A stretch of DNA of 64,000 bases. It comes from Opisthorchis felineus (taxonomy: Eukaryota > Platyhelminthes > Trematoda > Opisthorchiida > Opisthorchiidae). The position numbers and the translations under genes are program-made. Location: contig SJOL01001990.1 in NCBI GenBank assembly GCA_004794785.1, positions 1 through 64,000 on the forward strand, written 5' to 3'. The notes below the pieces were generated by a model. It saw only the letters and a program-made list of their open reading frames with translations. It did not search any database and was not told the origin of the DNA. Shown here piece after piece: positions 9,838 to 21,545 of the stretch (position 1 is its first letter; each line of letters starts with the position of its first letter).

Positions 9838-11944
9838 TCCGAACCCAAAACGTGGATTCAAAACTTCTGCCGTGCAGACTTTTCAGGAATGCGCACCTTT
9901 TTCGAAGACGTTAAACTGGGACCAGCCACAGTAGAAGAATTGTACAGGACCATTGTCCAGAAAGTTCACGAGGCTGACGTGATGTTCGTCCCAAGAAAAC
10001 CAGCACGCAGTTGGATGGGCCGCAAGCTACCGTAAAGGACTCGGCGTCTTTTGGATAAGTGGTCTCAACTATTTTTCAAAAAGATGACCACAGGAGACAC
10101 GGAAGATGAGCTGGCGTTCTGTAAAATGGGGAACCGCAGGAAATCAGAAATCCGCCAATGGAACAGGAGAAAACAAGCCCCCATTCTAGACCTCACCCGG
10201 AAAATCAGAAATGTGTTGTTTAAATACATAAGACATCGCAGCATAAGTAAGCCAACCGCGTTCTCCTTGAGGGACAGGAACGGGAAACCCGCGATTGACC
10301 CAATAGTGGTATCTGAGTTCTATAGAGAGCACTATGCGTTCCTATATTCAGCTTCAGCTTCCTCATCACATCCGATCTTGTCAAGGCGTAAATGCGAACA
10401 GCCTCTAGCCGACTTGGTCTTCACGGAGGAGGACATTCGTCAACTCTTGCATAAGATCAACCCGTTCTGCACGTTGGGGCCCGACGAGGTTTATCCAAGG
10501 ATCCTGAAGGAAACGTCGTTTACACGGGCGAATCATTTCTACCTGGTGTTTCGTCAGTCGGTTGACAAAGGCCCCCTTCCCTCTGCTTGGAAGGAAGAGA
10601 TTGGCACGCCAATCTACAAAACTGGCGACCGACTATCGCCCGGCGGCTACGGGCCTATTAGACTCACTAGCGTACCGCGCAAGGTGATGGAACGCATTCT
10701 GAAGTGGGCCATCCTAGATCACCTTACTACAAACAACTTGATATCCCCAGTTCAACACGTATTTCTCCCAAACCGTTCTTGTTTGACGAACATGCTCGTA
10801 TTCATGGACAGCTTAACCCAAGCCAAGGACAAGGGGCTCGTATCGGATGCCAAATTTTTCGACTTCTTAAAAGCATTCGATCGATCATCACACGTCCCGC
10901 TGCTCCACAAACTCGAGTCTTACGGGACTCAATGGAAACGTCTGCTCTTGACTAAGGCGTTCATATCAGACAGAACATTCCGAGTGAAAGTAGGCTCGGC
11001 GTACTCCTCTTCGGCGCCAGTCTCCATTAGGGTTACTCAAGGCTCTGGTTTTGGACTACTTCTGTCTCCGATCTAAATCAGCGACCTTCCAGATGTTCTT
11101 TCAAGTCCATATCTACCTTACGCAGACGACATGAAATCCTGGAGTTCCAATGCCAGTGCCAGTTCCCTCCAAATGGTTGTAGACGCTGCAGAGTGGTGGT
11201 CGCTGGACTGGCACCTTCCTCTGAATGACAAAAAGTGCGTCCATATGTCATTTGGAGGAGACTCAGGGAACGCCTATGTCGTGCATGGTGAGAATGGACC
11301 GGAAGACATCACGAAGATAGATACCAAAAAGGATTAGGGTATCTGGCTCTCTTCAAACATGTCCTTCTCATTGGACCATGAGAAATCGGCCCAAAAGGCA
11401 TTCGCCGTTCTACGGATGATTCGGCGCACCTTCTTCGTATTACTCGCATGGACTTCAAATACCCTATGGGGCCTACGTGAGACCGCTTCTTGAATATGCC
11501 CACCAAGTTGGCTACTCAGGACGCAAGAAGGACGTAACCCTCATTTAGCGTGTCCAGCGAGCTGCCACGAAAATGGTTGCCGGCCTTAAATCCGTGGGCT
11601 GTGAAATGCGTCTCACGGCGCTTTACCTCTTTCCCCTCGAGTATCGCCGCCTCCAAGGGGACCTAATTCTTACTTATGCCCTGTTTGGACAAGGTTTGGC
11701 CAACAGGTTTTTCACCGTTGGCCCAGCAAACACACGGCGGAGATGTGGTCAAACGCTTTTCAAGCTCAGAGCACTCACTTTCATCAGGCAAAATTATTTC
11801 TCATTTCGTGTAGTAGCTGCGTGGAATAACCTTCCTCCGACGGTTGTGCACGCTCCTCCTAGAACCCGGTTCGAAGCACTATTAGACACTATTTTATGCG
11901 AGTCCTCGCGCTGGCAAGTTTACTACCCCACGCTGAGAATTTAA
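9112..11944 (+). pseudogene. LINE ORF2: endonuclease plus reverse transcriptase, disabled
   Basis: The endonuclease (EEP fold) runs from about 9112: LSTNCFSLFNKLCAIK, ETWL, GGIALY, LLLVGDFND (about 9559-9585). Frame 1 then has stops at 9607, 9652, 9703 and 10033, reopens 10036-11073 as the reverse transcriptase, stops at 11074, and continues to 11335. Reverse transcriptase motifs seen: RLTSVPRKVMERIL, FLPNRSCLTNM, the FFDFLKAFD active-site strand (about 10855) and an intact YADD at 11119-11130. The typical QGSVLGPLLF block is altered to QGSGFGLLL. After a shift to frame 2 the C-terminal part ([34 protein letters not shown]) ends at 11944. All parts of a CR1-like ORF2 are present, but it cannot be translated through. 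Confidence 0.9.
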
Positions 11945-11969
11945 AGAGCAGTGCTTCACCCTTTTTTCG

Positions 11970-12080
11970 CTTGCGCCTTTCGGATGAACGGCAGCCGTTG
12001 AACGACAAGAAAAAACCGACATGGGAAACTCGGGCGAAAGACTCGATCCTGTGTATTAATCCGTGAATCTCTGAATCCGT
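11970..12080 (+). repeat. 3' UTR block of the LINE shared with 17183-17275
   Basis: The block CTTTC-GATGAACGG-AG--G-T-AACGACAAG and the later GTGT-AAT--GTGAATC-CTG stretch recur at 17183-17275 with moderate identity, which suggests the 3' end of this LINE family is dispersed on its own. Confidence 0.6.
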
Positions 12081-12120
12081 GTGAGAGTTTTCCAACATTT
12101 TGCTTGGGTGAATGTAATAC

Positions 12121-15100
12121 CAGTTGAGCGGTATTTATTTCGGCCTTAGCGGTTCCATCCTTGTGGATATGGTCGAAAATTTTTCGCTACCGGGGGCTGG
12201 GAACGATACAAGTTATGCAGTAGTACAAGAACTGGATTTGCCTTAAGACAGCTGGTACTTAAGCCTATTCTTTGGGGTTTTCCTTAATTGTTTCTTTCTG
12301 GTCTAGGTATGCGGAATAAGAGACAAAATTAACGCCAGCTCTTCAAGGCAATCTAATGCAGTGATCACGTAGCGATCGGTGTCGACGTCAGTGTTTGGTA
12401 CATATGTTTAGACGCGGTAGTCGGCCTTAACCGTTTCCTCTGGTATAAGGATGGGGAAGCCCTTGGGAGAGTGTAAGTACAGTAATGAGTGTCGTTCAGG
12501 AAGAGACAAACTAGGCAAGCGGTTCGGACGTGTAAGCTTCTGATGGCAGTTATACCTCCCCTTGCCTTCTGTACCATTTTATTGTAAGAAAACTTTCCCA
12601 GTGGACGTTGAAGTCTGCTCCAAAGTCCCCACCATAGCGAACCCTGGAAGAACGTGCACACAGGGCCTGTTTATACTTCATTGGGCTTCGACTACGTGCA
12701 CGGAATATGCCCTCATCTGGATGAGGCTAGTTGGCTAGCATAAAATTTCCTTATGTTTTGGATATATGGACGGATATTTCCCCTTCTCAATGGTGACTAG
12801 TTCGGTAGTCTCCGACAGTTTCGTTGGCCGGGGCGTTCAAAAAAACGGTAGTGGCTGTAGTTATAAGAGGGTGCCAATAACACACGAGATCTCGGAGAGG
12901 GATGGCAGTGCCACTTTGTCTCAATAAAGAGAGGGAAGGAATCTCGCATATCATGCTACATTTTCTGGCGTAGACGATTTCTTGGACTGACGGATTCCCG
13001 CTGGTTCCAAATTTTGTGCAGTAGATAGAGTGGTGCTGTCAGGCAAGTAAAATGCTTATATCTAAAGGGCAAGGGACGAGACCACAGTTTGAGTGACTGA
13101 CTAAAGTCCTAAGCTGGTAAGAGTTGCTGCTGGTCTAGATCCTTTATGTGGGGGCTGATGGCTCCTTTCCCGTTTTTTTTCTGACCGCAACATATGCTTT
13201 ATTAGCTGAAAGGCTGATGGGGATTTCTGTGGGCGGTGGTGCATTGGCCAAGACTATTTGAGTGCATCAACTTCAAGAGGTTTACACTGTGGACATGCCA
13301 CCCATGTCATTTTACATGGGACAGAGTTTCGGTTGTTTTTGAGGGCTTCTCGAAAGGCTCTGTGAAGCCAGTTAGAGAGGGGACGGATTGTTCTGGGTTT
13401 AATGGATGTTTCCGGTTGCTTCCAGCAAAACGGAAGACGATAATGGAGGGGAAGTAAAGAGTTTCTTGTCTGAATTGGGCAGGTTGGCTTGGATGCAAAT
13501 GCTAGGGAATAAGTGGCGATGGCAGGCGGACCTGCACGACGGTTATCGTTTAGCTTGGAGGGGCGAAGTTGAAGAGTGACGGGTGAAGTAAAAGTGGCAG
13601 TCCAAAGCAGCTCGGTTGCAGGTAGGATCTTTATTGAGAAACCGAACTTGAATATGTGTTTGCAGTGGCCAGGTTGTTTTCGTAAAAATGTTGGGCACCA
13701 TACATCAGAAGACATGCAGTTGGTTTAGTCCATTGGTCACTGTGGAAGCGTGGTTACTTTGGACGGTGACGGAGATATTGTCGATTATGTATTCGCCTGC
13801 TGAAGGTATACACTCCGTCCTGTTAGCCTCGAGTGGAGCCCTGTTTTTGGAGACAAATCATATTGGTGGGCGTTAGGTTTAGGAACTGTCTAAGCTATAG
13901 GACGGTTTACTGTGGGTGATTTGAAATATGAGAATATGTCGGGAGCTGCGAATTGGTTGGTGAGTGAGCAGGCTGGCCTTGTACCTGAAGAATGTCCATG
14001 CCTATACAGAACACACATCAACGACCACAGGCGGGTTACGGCAATGCAGTATATTGTTTCACAGAAAAACCCGTGCAGTTCTAATGAAGTCACCTGGAAC
14101 AGTCGTCGTCTGAGCAGACATTGGGTAGGTGGCGTCCACAACCACGGCAGCTGCAGCTTTTGGGGTTGGTACTCATTCCCCGTGGGAGGTGTGGTGTCTT
14201 TTGTAAAGAATGGATATTCACTACGCAAACATTTTGAACGAGAGAGTAGATTGTCCATAACGCTGAAAAAAGGAAAATGGAAAAGTGCAAAAACAAACCA
14301 TTTAGTCGTAGTCAATCAAGCAGCTTCAATGGGTGCGTCCTCATTTTATCACTTTTACCATCGGGTAAAACCTGAAAAAATATAACCCTAGTCTGTGGCC
14401 TTTCTGCAACGTTCATCTTAGGAAACCGCTCAGAACAGACGGAATGTGATACTTTGTTGAGATTTGGTGATTCTGTGGTTGGTGCGCGAGTGAGAGGAAC
14501 ATTATCAAACGTTTGGGTTTGGGAGATTAGTGGTTGTTACCGGGTCAGTCACAAGTCGCCTGGAGGGCAGATACAATAGGCAGGAGATGGAGAAAAAACC
14601 TCACTTTTGTGGCGCAAGACAAAAGCCTTGCCAAATACAAGGGTTGTAGAAGTAAGTTTCCAGAATTGAATCCCTCTTTGGGTAGCAGCGTTGACAGCAT
14701 TTTGAGGTGTGCAAAACTGCGCGCCTTCGACATAAATAGCTTACTTTCCTCTCCCTGCTTGTTATTTGTGATGTAGAAAATGAGAAATAACGCGGCCAAA
14801 CCAATTACATAAAGCGCATAGGTGAGGATATGGTCATCATGGAGATTTTGCGGCACAAACAACAGATATCAAGCACATTCATGCATTATACGTAGTCAAT
14901 AGAGGGGAGAACAACACCCTTTTTTCTGGCCGTGTAACGGTCACGTGCAACGCAGCAGCAATCTCACTGTAATTCAACGTGAACTGCCTGGTTGACGTAC
15001 TCTGATGGCCGTACAACGTGTATGTCATAGAGCATCGCAAAACCTACAGACGCAGGTTGGATAAAGAAGCATTTAAACGCCTTCATGAAGATGTTGAGCT

Positions 15101-15829
15101 TGTTTGTCTTTGCTGGTGGGTCAGCATGAAGAACATGGTGAAAAACCGCCTGAAAGACAGAACATTTTATACTGAGTCTGAATATTGTCCGAAGTCCTTC
15201 GTCACCTTCTTTATTACAACGGCGTTTTTAGCGTGGTGATTTTCTCCCTTCTTTAAGAGATGGGTGTCAGTCTTGCAGCCTTCTTTTCGCCGAGTCCATA
15301 TCTCCTTGAGGATTTTGGGCATCGGACTTCCTGGTTGTGGAATCGCCCAAAAGAAACGGTCAAGCCGTAAAGTTCAGCGGAACACTGACCCTAAGTGGAT
15401 GAGTTGATGTTTAAAAACGGATAAGAGAGAGCAGAATGCTTTGAGTGAATGAACACCCGCGATCCACGTAATGCTAAGAAAACACGAGTGCGTGGGATTG
15501 TGAGCATTCAATGTCGTCTGCTTTCATTATCTGTCATTCCTAGCTGGTCATTTAGTGCAATGTCTGCTTTTCCAGAGATTCCGTTGATTTGATTGACGAA
15601 GTTTGTAGTGGGCCATGATTGATTGCTGGGTAGCTGGTTACGTTTCCGTTTCTATCGTGATGCGTCCTTTGTCCACTGCTAGCAGTATCACAAGTCTTTT
15701 TCCTTTTCAGTTTTTTGAGTACGTCATGATTTGTCGTGGAATGTTTAGGGCTTTTTATCCCCTGTCATCATCGGTTAAATGGTCTTCTCAATCTGTTGCT
15801 GAAATTGTTCAAGCATTCCGTTTGTTCTC
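12121..15829. other. Unassigned sequence
   Basis: Several frames of 60-157 codons occur on both strands (for example 13912-14385 plus, 13254-13715 minus), but they overlap each other and show no domain, start context or splice pattern I can support. The sequence may be old repeat. Confidence 0.4.
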
Positions 15830-15930
15830 TAGCATGAGTTCAAAAAGGCTATGTAACTTCTATATAGGGGAAACCTTTGACGTTGAAATTCGATCATTTG
15901 AAGTAAACTACACGTTAGGCTACACCAAGT
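15830..15930 (+). pseudogene. Possible GIY-YIG endonuclease scrap
   Basis: The frame 15615-15944 contains KRLCNFYIGETFDVEIRSF, which resembles the C-x-YIGET-x-R core of GIY-YIG nucleases found at the C-terminus of Penelope-like elements. The match is one short motif only, no reverse transcriptase lies nearby on this strand, and the rest of the frame is not recognisable. Chance is a real alternative. Confidence 0.2.
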
Positions 15931-15944
15931 TAGAGGCCCGATGA

Positions 15945-17182
15945 TTTTATAATCTAACCGTCATAGTCGGTGGGTTTACGGTTCATGTCAGTTTGCGCAG
16001 TTTAGTTTCCAGCGCTTCTCTAATTGGCCATGAAACAGTTTGCTCAGACACATTAATGCTTCATACCACATCAAATGCTGTAAACTGGTGACTTTTTCGG
16101 CTCTTGCTGCTAATTCGTTCAGGTTTCTGGGTGTGTTTGTGTACACATGCAGCTGTGTTCTACATTGTTTTGTAGAGCGCCATTTGCTTAGGTTCCAGCT
16201 GCCGGTCTACCGCAGGTATTGTTACGCATGCTTTTGTAGAAAAAGTCAAATTGTCCACGCATAAAGGCCTAATAATAGATAACGTCGCTCCATTGCCGTG
16301 CTCCCTTGAGGGTCATAGCTACCAATCAGTTTGATTTTGAGAAGGACGTTGGTAAATCAGCCAGTACAGAGGGCCAATGTTTTGCTTGCTGAGTTGGCTA
16401 ATTCCGCTGCAAACAATTCAGCGCCAATCAAGATGATATCTTTAGGAGATACCTCAACGTCAGCATCGACAAATACAAACGAACAAAACCAAAAGTGGGC
16501 CTCGTGCCAATACTATATTCTAACGGAAGGTGATGGTATAAATCAAAGGTGAGTCCTGTCTAGTTGGCGTGCTACGCTCTAAGGTGCGAAATGTGATAAA
16601 ATGAAATAGGCACTGGGAAAACCAGGAGGCAACGTCAAATCGCTTGAAATGTACCAACTGCGGTGGCTGTTGTGTTGTTCAAACTGGTAGGAATCTACCT
16701 ACTCCACAAAAAGAACACTATGCTGTCGTTAGGAGACATGATCCATCTTCGCTGGTCTCCATACATAAAGATCTGGGAAACCACAAATCGAATCCAGAGA
16801 ACGTTAGAATATAGGTGAGCGGTGGAGCCCAGAGATGAAGAAATAGAGTGAGGTGCACGGGCATTTCCTCCAGCATATTTTCGTTTGTCTCAATGTTTCA
16901 TGAAGCTTTGCATCTTACACAATAACCGCAAGGGATTCTGGTTCCCGAGCTGCCTGTCTTTCAGCAGCTTGCTTCGGTATGATCATGTATTTGTGGACAG
17001 CCCCTTTTGGAGGATCGTAGGATGCGTCCTATTTGCTCTCCCCAGGGGGTGCTAAAAACCCTTTGTCTGTCCTCGGCAATGATGGAATAACCAGGTAGTG
17101 CCTGGTTGGTGTGAAAAGAAGAAGGCTTTTAGGTGTAGGAAGCATGTTTTGAAGTTTCTAACGCACCAAACGAGGCACTGTA
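15945..17182. other. Unassigned sequence
   Basis: No gene recognised. The 17-base string ATTTGCTCTCCCCAGGG occurs at about 17032 and again at about 19250; its meaning is unknown. Confidence 0.4.
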
Positions 17183-17275
17183 CCTTTCAGATGAACGGAA
17201 GTGGCTTAACGACAAGTACAAATCCGACCCAGGGAGCGTGTGTCAATCAGCGAATCCCTGTATAGATCTGTCATC
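17183..17275 (+). repeat. Detached copy of the CR1-like LINE 3' UTR block
   Basis: It aligns with 11970-12080 of the LINE (TTTCAGATGAACGGAAG, AACGACAAG, CAATCAGCGAATCCCTG). No ORF2 sequence precedes it, so it is either a strongly 5'-truncated insertion or a SINE that shares the LINE tail. Confidence 0.55.
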
Positions 17276-20200
17276 TGAACCTAAAAAGCTCTTGAGAATA
17301 CCTATAACACCCCCATCCGCCTGGAACCAACTCAAACTCATATCCTGGTAAGCCAACAATGTTGATAAAAAGAATCGGAATGATGATCATTCTGCAGAAA
17401 AATCAACTAAGCACAACAGACGGAGTCAGCTCAACTGTTTGGAGGAACCTGCTAAAACACCAAGACGACCATTTTAGACATGAGATGAGCTAATGCGCAT
17501 GGTGAAAATGCTGTAGCTGGAGATTCTGTGAAGCCCTCATAATCTGCAGCACACAGGGCACCTCGAGATTCCGCTGCATATACATGCGTCAGTTTCTTAT
17601 TCATGCTATACCTATACGATGATTGCGCGAAATTTATGTAAACACAAATTTTTCAGAAAAATCGGCCAAAATAATCATCAGGAATCCCGTTTTCTTTTAC
17701 TAGAGCCACAGGAGTATGTTGTCTAGTAAAGCACAACTGTAATATTTTTGTATGAATTTTGCCATAGAAGGAGTGGTGAGTGGCAACGAAGCTTCAAAAT
17801 TGCATACCAATACAAATTTTGAAGTATCTTCAAGTTGTGCGAAACGGGTCTAAATAAGCAATGTGCATGTTTTAAGATATCTTAAAGAAATCGCGAGGAA
17901 TTAGGGTGAACCTAGCTCTGATTGCAAACCCTGCAAGTTCGAAGCAGAATTAGCATTGAATAGTGGTGTGTTTTACTCGGTTGAGAATCATTTTCGCGGT
18001 CGGTATACTCTAATCAACGGATGAAGAGGGAATGCACATCGCTGCGCTTTTACTGTCAAAGTGCACTCACTCCACTTCCTGAACAAGGCCTCCAAATCTT
18101 TTACATGCCTAGCTTCATCGCACTGATTAACCCCACTAACAGGGAAGTTGGTCATAATTTGGAGCATTATCTCTTGGAAAGTTTTGGGAAGAAGTGTTTG
18201 AATTAAGTGACGGAACGTACTGTTGAAAACCGACTGGTATACCAATAAAACTTTTGCTACTGGACTCCAACTCCGCGTGAGGTTTCAAACTGATTTCGTT
18301 TAAACTTACCTTGGAAACATTTTGAACTTACGAAGTGATAGGACATTTCATCTGATTCTCTTGTGGTTCACCACAATGAGATCAACTTCGTATTGAGGGG
18401 GGCTTTGTAATCAATGCCAATAGTTGAATTTTTCAATTGTTCTGATAGGTAGTACAGTGAGTGTTGCCTACCAAGTGAATTGGAGAACACTAACGATTTG
18501 TCGTCCTCACGTTCTTGGCAGAGACTTTCTGATAGAGCAGTGAGGGCCGATAGGTTTACGTAGTTTTTTCTTAAAAAAGTGCGGGCGTACCTAAAATTGT
18601 TGGCCCCGCTTTCTCGATTTTCATTCTACACACGTCTGCTGAGCAACACAGAATCAGGCCTTTTGATTCAGTGTCAGCCGCAGCTAACGCGAGATAGGTA
18701 GAAATTGGCATAAGGGATGTCTAAAAAGATGGGCTTGTTGCGGAGCCGAAAACATTTCTGTCATTACAGTTGCCGAATGGGACATGATGAACACTGACAA
18801 CAAGGAAATGCATGTCTTCGGTTGAAGCAGTACTAGGCAGTGGAAAGATCAGACTGGGAAACGAGAGGCTGGATGCTACCAATGTCCCATTAATATGAGA
18901 GTGAGTTGTGATTAAATGACCCTGAATGGGGGAATTAAAATAACCCTTTTTACTCAATTCCCTCTACCGTTTGAGCTTTGCAATTTACCAACGTTGGTTC
19001 AGTCTACTTTCCTCCCCTGACAACTGTTGCCCAAAGTTTGTCTATACTCCAATCAGTGGGAGAATTACTAACATGATTAATTCATCTATTTTGAGCAGCG
19101 GGAATGGAGTTTTTCTACCGTATTTATAGACCAACAGGAAACTACCAAGTGCTACTAAGGTTAAATAGCATCAGAAATTACAGCAGCTCCATTTCAGGTA
19201 ACAGAGAACAGGAATTTCCGGGTGGGTGTGGGTCTTAAAATCGCTCATTATTTGCTCTCCCCAGGGTATTGTGCTGAGTGGTTCACTTTGGGAGTCAAGT
19301 TTCTTTTTGAAGCATACCGCCTAAGTCGAACTTTTGACCGACGCTCCTAAGTGGATACCCATCAGGATATGATTCACTAGGATCAAACACTTGTTTTATG
19401 CACCCACACACTTGTGATGGTGTGACTCGAACTCGAGGGCTGCCTGGCGTGGACAGATTGGATACGATTGGGCCTCCAAGGGAGGAACAGCGTGATGAAT
19501 ATTAGAACTTTTCAAGCCCAACAATTGCGAATTGGGCACAGCGAATTCAACCCACTTGAAATCTGAATCCGATTTAGGTAGACCTCCATAACAGAATAAA
19601 TGCGACCAAGAACTCTCTAGTCCATCTTTGAAACCCGAATCACTTGCGATCCAGAAAGTTGCCTCGCCCACATTTGTCTGGCATCCTCCGTTATCATGAT
19701 TTGTCTATGTAAACTTCCAACAATTAATAGGTAAACTTATGGACGTTAGCCGAAAAGTCCTCAGAATGTAGACCACTTTATTTGAGAAAATTGCCCAGCA
19801 GGAGGAGTTCTTCCTAATATGCTGATTATGTGATATGTTCACAAGTCTCCTGGAGGTGGGCAACCAAGTCCATGGCTTCTCGCCTTCAACTTTGCAACGT
19901 TTCCCAACCCTATCCGGAAAGTTTGTGGTACAATAACCAGATCAAGTTTACCGACAGTTGTTTAACTGCAGTGACATACCAACCCCCGAGCTGCCCCCAG
20001 TTTGATGGTAGTGCTCAAAATCTCCAGTACGAATGGTACATCCAACCAGCTTTCGCTCGAACAATGACACGTTGCTCCCCTATCTTGTTCCTACAAGGGA
20101 TGAACTAATGATTGCAAAACTACTTCGTTTTCCTCCAGCTGATGTAAATGATTATTTTTGCTTGTTATGTAGCCAGATTCACCTCACCCCCTTTCAGAAT

Positions 20201-21494
20201 GTGATGAATTTTATTTCAGACAACTTGATGACTATGCCTTTCTTTACACTGACCTATTTCATTAAACTCGCCCAACTTTGTCATCCAGACGCGGTACATG
20301 CTGTGCCGTCTTATTTCGTGCTGACTAAATTTGTTTTTACCGCCGTCTAGTGAGCTCTTTGAAACCAACCATAAGTCTCAAATCACTAAATTTGTCAATT
20401 CATTTTGTAACTTGAGATGGGCAATCACAAACTTTACCTATTTTCATGGAGCTGCATCAACAGAGCAGGAAGTTGTTGAGGTCTCAAAGTGCCAGTACGT
20501 TTGTGTTCTCTCCTGTGCTTACGGTACTGCCTTTGTTTGTTGCTGATGGACGCAGTAGAATACGCTAAAGATAATCTGCGTGAAAAGCGACAACTCACTC
20601 GCAGCAGAAACACCCATTAAACGGATGCCGAAGCAATGATTTGATCAGCTCAGGAACTACCTGTGGGAGCATACCTTTCGTACTGTAAATGTGGCAGAAT
20701 TATCCTGATTCGTCTTGTTGTTTGCAGACTTAACCCATTTTTTTACACCTCTGAAAACTTGCTTGCCCTAAGCAAGACTGTGAAATCGAACATCAACCAA
20801 TTATGGAGTCTCAAATAATTCAACAGTACGCAGACAAGATTTTTGATTAGGTGGATGCTAACAAATTGTTGGATGAGTCCAAATTCAAAGTTCTATCCAC
20901 CTCAACATCAAACGTGAATTATCACTTTTAGAATCGTATGTCTGGCTATGTATGGACGGAACTAGGCCTAAAGAGCATTACAAAATCTCTTTTTCCGCCA
21001 AAACTGCACATGTACCTGAAAAAAGGAACGTGCATCCTTGTGACTTCTCCGTGCGGACAGGGATGATTTAAACCGTCAGTTTTTCTTCGACCTTACGTTA
21101 GACCTCTTACTATATACGCCATCGAAACTCGACTGCCCTGATTACTACGCAATCATTGTTTACTAGAGGCCAAACGATGACGTGCGACCCAGCTCGTCCG
21201 TTGCTTGTGCTCCCATCCGTACCCTCAGAGAGTTGCAGGACTTGGGGGCCCATTCACTTTTATACCGACGTTTTGGAGAGATAAAATTTGGCATATAAGG
21301 TTAACGACGTACCAAATCTCTCCGGTAAACACCTGCGCAATCTTTCCACAATTACTTTGGAAATGCACGAAACTTACAAAGCCAATCTGACTGCCGAAGA
21401 AAGTTCTTTTTTGGTTGTCCAATTTACCTTATTTGGCCTTTAAATTCTATTCGTTTGATCATCATTTGGGGAGAAATCATCGGCGAGTTGACTT
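17276..21494. other. Unassigned sequence
   Basis: The longest frames (19396-19671 minus, 20033-20350 plus) have no recognisable domain. The minus strand near 19420-19440 has a GAGTTCGAGTC string resembling a pol III B box, but no matching A box was found. Confidence 0.4.
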
Positions 21495-21545
21495 AAAAGC
21501 AGTTGGTGACGAAACGTTTGCGAGCTAGACGCCAAGCTCTGTGGA
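21495..21545 (+). repeat. Fragment related to the 54.9-kb hammerhead-like repeat
   Basis: GGTGACGAAACGTTTGC followed by GCCAAGCTC matches the segment at 54924-54960. The upstream CTGATGA half of the motif is not preserved here, so no ribozyme is expected from this copy. Confidence 0.5.

Larger units (their letters stand above)
6628..12120 (+). mobile_element. Near-full-length CR1-like non-LTR retrotransposon (LINE)
   Basis: Parts in order: duplicated 5' segment, ORF1 with PHD-type zinc finger (ATG 7182), basic end of ORF1 to about 8922, ORF2 with endonuclease (from about 9112), reverse transcriptase (about 10036-11340) and a conserved C-terminal region ending at the stop 11942-11944, then a 3' UTR whose first ~110 bases are recognisably shared with 17183-17275. 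This order matches the CR1/L2 group. ORF2 has at least five in-frame stops and one or more frameshifts, so the element is dead. Its 3' end is estimated, since I see no terminal microsatellite. Confidence 0.85.

Noticed and set aside
13254..14385. Long frames on both strands (153 and 157 codons)
   Set aside because: Overlapping open frames with no domain or splice chain; most likely chance or old repeat.
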